From NCBI GenBank assembly GCA_012798025.1, contig JAAZNX010000222.1, positions 1 through 9,144 on the forward strand: a DNA stretch of 9,144 nucleotides, read 5' to 3'. Shown here in pieces: positions 5,731-9,144 of the stretch. Below the pieces are notes generated by a model. It did no database searches. It had not been told where the DNA came from and worked only from the letters and a program-made list of their open reading frames with translations. Origin of the DNA: Methanothrix sp. (GTDB lineage Archaea > Halobacteriota > Methanosarcinia > Methanotrichales > Methanotrichaceae). Each line of letters starts with the position of its first letter. Position 1 is the stretch's first letter. The translations under genes and the position numbers were made by a program.

Positions 5731-6219
5731 GGTGATCTGCAGAAAACTATAATCGTTGCTCTGGTCCTGATCTATGCCGCACTCTCGAATCAGGAAGCGG
5801 CTGGAGCATCTTCCGGCCTCACTCATATCAATGCGAGCTACAAGAGCAATCTGGAGCTGGTAATGCCTTCTGGAGATATATCTTTGCAGGGTGCTTCACC
5901 AGGAAAAGAGGCAAAAGCCAGCAGCGTTCTGACCGTCCGGGCCAACATCCCTTGGGTCCTCTGGGTCCGGGGAGAGGGGAACACCGGCGGAAAGATGCAG
6001 AAGGTGAACGGTCCCGCAACCCTGAAAGATCAGATCAGAATCCAGCAAACGGGATCGGGTGCATACAAAGAGATCACTGTGTCGGATAAGTTCAAGATAT
6101 ACTGTCGAGGGCTGGCCGGAGAATTTCTGATACCAACTGACTTCAAACAGAGATTCTCCTGGAAAGATGTGCCCACTGACTACAAAATGCAGATTTCATT
6201 CAAGCTGGTTCCAGATTAG
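5728..6219 (+). CDS. Secreted WxL-like beta-sandwich protein 2
   Basis: A 163-aa exported protein (166 aa if ATG 5719 is used). It has a signal segment with Lys then TIIVALVLIYAALS, likely cleaved around AAGA-SS. Numbering from TTG 5728, W-V-L-W-V lies at 76-80, FKQRFSWKD at 139-147, and the C-terminal strand YKMQISFKLVP at 152-162. Against protein 1 the shared skeleton is V-x-x-N-[LI]-x-W-x-L-x-V, then F-x-Q-x-F-x-W-x-D and D-Y-[RK]-x3-[LI], at nearly the same positions, so the two are probably paralogues despite low overall identity. Where bacterial WxL domains have the second Trp, this protein has Phe. A basic mid-region (GGKMQKVNG, DKFKIYCRG) makes it more cationic than protein 1. Binding partner and function are unknown. 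Confidence 0.75.
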   Translation: MGDLQKTIIVALVLIYAALSNQEAAGASSGLTHINASYKSNLELVMPSGDISLQGASPGKEAKASSVLTVRANIPWVLWVRGEGNTGGKMQKVNGPATLKDQIRIQQTGSGAYKEITVSDKFKIYCRGLAGEFLIPTDFKQRFSWKDVPTDYKMQISFKLVPD

Positions 6220-6250
6220 TTCAGGATTTATGAGTGTATTGGTGAATTCG

Positions 6251-7051
6251 ATGGTCCCAAGAGTTCTTTTAATGGAATTGGCCCTTGTGCTGATGGCGAT
6301 GATCCCAGTAGGCCTAGGCCTGGGCGTAAGCGGCGTGGTCTTTGAAGCTGATGTGTCACCTGGCGAGAGCATCAGCCATGAGATGACGGTCAGCCTCAGG
6401 GAAGGCGAGATGCCATTAGACCTCGTTGTGGAGGTGGAGGACTGGAACCAGTCAATTGATGGCGTAAACCAGCCTCGAGAAGAGATGGCGGGCCAAAGCA
6501 CCTACTCTGCCCGCAGCTTCCTGAAGGCTGAGCCATCGAAGCTCCACATCGATCCAGGAGAGTCCAAGAAGATCGTAGTGAGAGGAGACGTCCCACTGGA
6601 TGTTGGCGCGGGAGGAAGATACGCCCTCATAGGAATATACAGCATCCCGGAAAAGGCCGGGGAGCAGACGGAGAACAGTGTCGGAGTCTCTGTGGCTGTA
6701 AATGCGCTTGTCCGCCTGACAATATCCGGGACGGAGCTCACCAGGCAGGGCGATATCGCATCTATGGAAATGGATGACAAGTGTCAGAATTTGTCGTTGG
6801 TATTCAAGAACGAAGGCAACTACCACTTCAAGGCAAGTGCAAGGGCCTTCCTGAAAGACTCTTTCGGCAACATCCTCGCCAAGTCCTCATCGCCCTTAAG
6901 CTCAAATATGCTTCCCGAAGCATCAAGGCTCTTTCAGCTCACCCTTGTTCCTGAAGAGGAGCTGAAGCAGGGAAGCTATTTTGTAAATGCGAGTGTACAG
7001 TCAGAGGATGGTACCCTTCTGGCCTCAAAGGAGATAGAGGTTAAGCGGTAG
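6251..7051 (+). CDS. Secreted two-domain protein resembling WxL-interacting protein (DUF916/DUF3324-like)
   Basis: A 266-aa exported protein. ATG 6251 follows GGTGA (6241-6245) with 5-nt spacing and gives the signal peptide MVPR-VLLMELALVLMAM-IPVGLGLG; ATG 6230 is an alternative, while ATG 6167 would overlap the previous gene and is unlikely. Domain 1 (about 28-160) has a first strand VVFEADVSPGES, then FLKAEPSKLHIDPGESKKIVV (P-x-x-[LI]-x-[IL]-x-P-G-E), then GGRYALIGIYS and VNALVRLTISG, as in DUF916 and, more remotely, PapD-type chaperones. Domain 2 (about 178-266) has LSLVFKNEGNYHFKASA, a GNIL turn, LPEASRLFQL and LKQGSYFVNASV, as in the DUF3324 half. Bacterial WxLIPs end in a membrane helix and basic tail; this ends EIEVKR with no anchor. 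It sits between WxL-like genes, the arrangement expected for a partner or chaperone. Family call is by pattern, not search. Confidence 0.72.
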   Translation: MVPRVLLMELALVLMAMIPVGLGLGVSGVVFEADVSPGESISHEMTVSLREGEMPLDLVVEVEDWNQSIDGVNQPREEMAGQSTYSARSFLKAEPSKLHIDPGESKKIVVRGDVPLDVGAGGRYALIGIYSIPEKAGEQTENSVGVSVAVNALVRLTISGTELTRQGDIASMEMDDKCQNLSLVFKNEGNYHFKASARAFLKDSFGNILAKSSSPLSSNMLPEASRLFQLTLVPEEELKQGSYFVNASVQSEDGTLLASKEIEVKR

Positions 7052-7055
7052 GGAC

Positions 7056-7619
7056 ATGGATCTGAACTCACTTGAATTCATCTCTGCGTCCATGGCACTG
7101 CTCTTTTTAGCTATGCCCTGCAATTCCATGATCCAGACAGCAGCACCGGGCCAATCGGTCGAGGACACATTGACCTTGGGCGAGGCCGACGGTCCTGACA
7201 TCTCTCTGGAAGTTCCCGCGTCCGTTTCTGACTGGGTTCTTGTTCCTTTTGCTGACAATCAAAAGCAGATCACCATTAGAGTCGAGGCAAATGATGGTTG
7301 GACGCTTGCAGTCTCATCAAACCGACCAGACGGAAGAATGGCCCAGTACGATCCAGTGGCAAAAAGTTACATTCCAGATGGCAAAAGCCTCAGCTGCCCT
7401 CTGAAGATCTCAATGCCCGGCTGTGCAGGTCACCCTGCAGCCTGGGAGGTCGACCTTAGCAGCCCTGGCACAATCCAGCAGATGGCCGGCAGCCGAGGTG
7501 GTGCACCGATAGTAATGATCGCGACATTGCATCAATCGGTGACCTGGGAGGACGAGCCCTCTTCGGATGAATTCGTCTACAGGATAGATCTAGAATTCGC
7601 AGTCACTCCATCAGGTTAG
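7056..7619 (+). CDS. Secreted WxL-like beta-sandwich protein 3
   Basis: A 187-aa protein, 4 nt after the preceding stop; AGGG just upstream of ATG 7056 is a close, weak Shine-Dalgarno. The N-terminus has a hydrophobic run (FISASMALLFLAM, about 8-20) but an acidic, Lys/Arg-free n-region, unusual for a Sec signal; an internal ATG at residue 13 does not improve it. Mature layout matches the other two: W-T-L-A-V at 82-86, LHQSVTWED at 158-166, terminal strand YRIDLEFAVTP at 175-185. An extra W-V-L occurs at 60-62, and the front part is about 15-20 residues longer, so this is the most divergent of the three. Two Cys at 113 and 123 could form a disulfide. Function unknown; probably a structural or binding subunit of the same surface assembly. 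Confidence 0.74.
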   Translation: MDLNSLEFISASMALLFLAMPCNSMIQTAAPGQSVEDTLTLGEADGPDISLEVPASVSDWVLVPFADNQKQITIRVEANDGWTLAVSSNRPDGRMAQYDPVAKSYIPDGKSLSCPLKISMPGCAGHPAAWEVDLSSPGTIQQMAGSRGGAPIVMIATLHQSVTWEDEPSSDEFVYRIDLEFAVTPSG

Positions 7620-7625
7620 CATACC

Positions 7626-9144
7626 ATGATCAAAAACAGCATTGTACTGGCCTCCTGCCTCCTTGTGATGATCGCACTCCAATGCGCTGCATTAGATGAT
7701 CTTGATGCAGAACGCGAAGTTCTGCTGATCGTGGATCTGCCAGCAACAGTAGTCTATGATGTCACAGTTTCAGATCTCCTTCCCAAGGGGCTGATCTATA
7801 AGAGCGCAAGCCTCAGGATAAGTGGATCTGAGATATATCCAAAAGAGGCCATCAGCGATCCAAACGACGGCACCAGTGGAGTCAACATAACCTGGTACTT
7901 TGGCGAGGTTAACAACACCATGGATCAGGACATTCGGATCGGCTTTCAGGCGATGGTGGCCGATGCGCCCGATATTCAGGCAGGAGTTGTCCTCTCCGGT
8001 GAAAAAGCGACTTTGCGCTGGAGAGATTCAAGTGGTTGCCTGCATTTTTGTTCGGACGAGTCGGACGGTGTTGTGATAATTGAGCCCGATTTGATTTTGG
8101 AGAGGAGCATTCGGCAAGACGAATACTATGAGATCATAACCCTCCAGATCTCTCATTCTCAGAGCAGCAGTTCGCCAGCCTTCGATGTTGATCTCTCCGA
8201 GTCTCTGCCTGCTGAAATGGCTTACTTGCCAGGCTCAGCAGAGATCTTATCCGGTCCAGACGGAAAAATCGTTGAGAGCAATCCTTCGCACCTTATGTGG
8301 CACTTCGATGCCATTGATTCTTCCTGGGTCAATGCCAAAAAGGTAATTCTCAGTTACAGAGCCATCCCAGAGAACCAGAGCAACTTGCATCGACCTAAAG
8401 CTGTACTCTCTTGGACCAGCGCTGCAGGAGAGAATCCCAATGAGCGAAAGTATTTTGCCAGTGATGATGGAGAAGGTCCAATCCCTCAGTCTGATCCGGA
8501 GCTTGCCATCTCCATGATCGATGACCCAGATCCTGTCTCGCCTGGAGGAATTCTGAATTATACCGTAAACTATCGAAATTTTAAAGATCATGCCATTTGG
8601 GCGATGGTTCATGTGATCTACGACGGAAACGTCTCCTTTTTATCAGCGTCACCTTCGCCTGACACTGGAACAGAAGGCCAGTGGACCTTAGGCGACATTT
8701 TGCCGCAAAGATCCGGAACCATAAACATATCCACCCGCGTGGACCCCGCAATGCCAGGGGACTCGGAGTTGATGAGCCATGCCCAGATTGGATCCAACAG
8801 CGCAGCTATCTCTAGAACCAAAGTGATTGGCACAAGCGTTCTTAAGATTGAGAACAACGCCTCAAGCCCCATCCTTTGCCCTGGGAGCTCTCTTAACTAC
8901 ACATTGACCTTCAAGAACGAGGGATCTGAAGATGCTCTAAACGTTACAGTGACGGACATCCTGGACGGCCATCTACAATTCGATGAAGTTGCTGGCTCGA
9001 CGCCCAGGCCCAGCCGGATTTGGAGGGACGATGAAGGAATTCACCTGTTTTGGAACGCTGAGACATTGAGATCCAGGGTGCTGTCGCCAGGCCAGTTTGG
9101 CGAAATTGATCTGCAGGTGAGATTGGAGGACAGAGCTGAGAGCC
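7626..9144 (+). CDS. Large secreted DUF11-repeat surface protein (3' truncated by window edge)
   Basis: ATG 7626 opens a frame with no stop to the window end, at least 506 codons. AGGT at 7613-7616 is about 9 nt upstream. MIKNSIVLASCLLVMIALQCAA is a clear signal peptide. Four beta-sandwich units resembling DUF11 follow. Unit 1 (about 30-112) has YDVTVSDLLPKGLIY then WYFGEV; unit 2 (152-248) has DVDLSESLPAEMAYLPGSAEI; unit 3 (290-374) has VSPGGILNYTVNYRNF and QWTLGDILP; unit 4 (403 onward) has CPGSSLNYTLTFKNEG and NVTVTDILDGHLQF. Unit 1 lacks the usual front P-G-x2-[LI]-x-Y-T strand. N-x-S/T sequons are frequent (for example NIT, NNT, NYT, NVS, NIS, NAS, NVT), fitting archaeal surface glycosylation. 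Such proteins are stalk- or S-layer-like; a C-terminal anchor would lie beyond the edge. It is the last visible gene of the operon. Confidence 0.85.
   Translation, partial: MIKNSIVLASCLLVMIALQCAALDDLDAEREVLLIVDLPATVVYDVTVSDLLPKGLIYKSASLRISGSEIYPKEAISDPNDGTSGVNITWYFGEVNNTMDQDIRIGFQAMVADAPDIQAGVVLSGEKATLRWRDSSGCLHFCSDESDGVVIIEPDLILERSIRQDEYYEIITLQISHSQSSSSPAFDVDLSESLPAEMAYLPGSAEILSGPDGKIVESNPSHLMWHFDAIDSSWVNAKKVILSYRAIPENQSNLHRPKAVLSWTSAAGENPNERKYFASDDGEGPIPQSDPELAISMIDDPDPVSPGGILNYTVNYRNFKDHAIWAMVHVIYDGNVSFLSASPSPDTGTEGQWTLGDILPQRSGTINISTRVDPAMPGDSELMSHAQIGSNSAAISRTKVIGTSVLKIENNASSPILCPGSSLNYTLTFKNEGSEDALNVTVTDILDGHLQFDEVAGSTPRPSRIWRDDEGIHLFWNAETLRSRVLSPGQFGEIDLQVRLEDRAES

Noticed and set aside
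6167..6250. Start of the WxLIP-like gene at ATG 6167
   Set aside because: It overlaps the preceding gene by 53 nt, puts a hydrophilic stretch before the signal peptide, and lacks the GGTGA spacing seen for ATG 6251.
6452..6826. Minus-strand open frame within the WxLIP-like gene
   Set aside because: No family resemblance; the plus-strand gene has a signal peptide, ribosome binding site and operon context.
7656..7685. Lipoprotein signal (lipobox) near Cys20 of the DUF11 protein
   Set aside because: The residues before the Cys (ALQ) do not fit the L-[ASTVI]-[GAS]-C pattern; ordinary signal peptidase cleavage is more likely.
8247..8872. Two minus-strand open frames near the right edge
   Set aside because: They are antisense to the continuous plus-strand DUF11 protein, whose repeat motifs continue through both.

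Overview
The window looks like a chromosomal segment of a methanogenic archaeon, most plausibly a Methanosarcinales/Methanothrix-type organism. This is inferred from gene content, not from any search. The support is an archaeal-only DUF2121-type gene, an archaeal small PUA-domain protein, TATA-like rather than -35/-10-like upstream elements, a bacterial-type glyA-folD pair of the kind known from Methanosarcina, and secreted DUF11-repeat proteins rich in N-glycosylation sequons. No tRNA, rRNA, CRISPR array, transposase or integrase was seen.

Left half (1-4867), housekeeping. A 5'-truncated NifS/IscS-type cysteine desulfurase runs off the left edge and converges with a small minus-strand PUA-domain RNA-binding protein. 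A short divergent promoter region then leads into a tight plus-strand run: glyA (serine hydroxymethyltransferase, TTG start), folD (overlapping glyA by 7 nt), a DUF2121-type gene that appears to start at a CTG codon behind a near-perfect Shine-Dalgarno sequence, and mobA (molybdenum cofactor guanylyltransferase). glyA and folD together make and interconvert folate-bound one-carbon units. mobA serves molybdo/tungsto-enzymes such as formylmethanofuran dehydrogenase.

Middle (4868-5191), an AT-rich intergenic region with one possible 35-codon ORF directly after mobA, several TATA-like boxes, an 11-bp tandem repeat, and two overlapping perfect palindromes just upstream of the next operon.

Right half (5192-9144 and beyond) is the most interesting part. 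It is a five-gene, same-strand, closely spaced operon in which every product has an N-terminal hydrophobic export segment. Three are small (about 165-187 aa) and share one layout: a W-x-L-x-V motif in the first half, then a [FL]-x-Q-x-x-x-W-x-D block and a terminal Y-x3-[LI]-x-[LF]...P strand. This resembles the two-motif plan of bacterial WxL domains with the distal Trp replaced. Between the second and third lies a two-domain Ig-like protein resembling the WxL-interacting protein (DUF916 + DUF3324) but without a C-terminal membrane anchor. The last gene, open at the right edge and at least 506 aa long, encodes a chain of DUF11-like beta-sandwich domains. I infer an archaeal cell-surface assembly analogous to Gram-positive WxL clusters or to chaperone/pilin systems. 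Family assignments here rest on motif reading and need profile searches.
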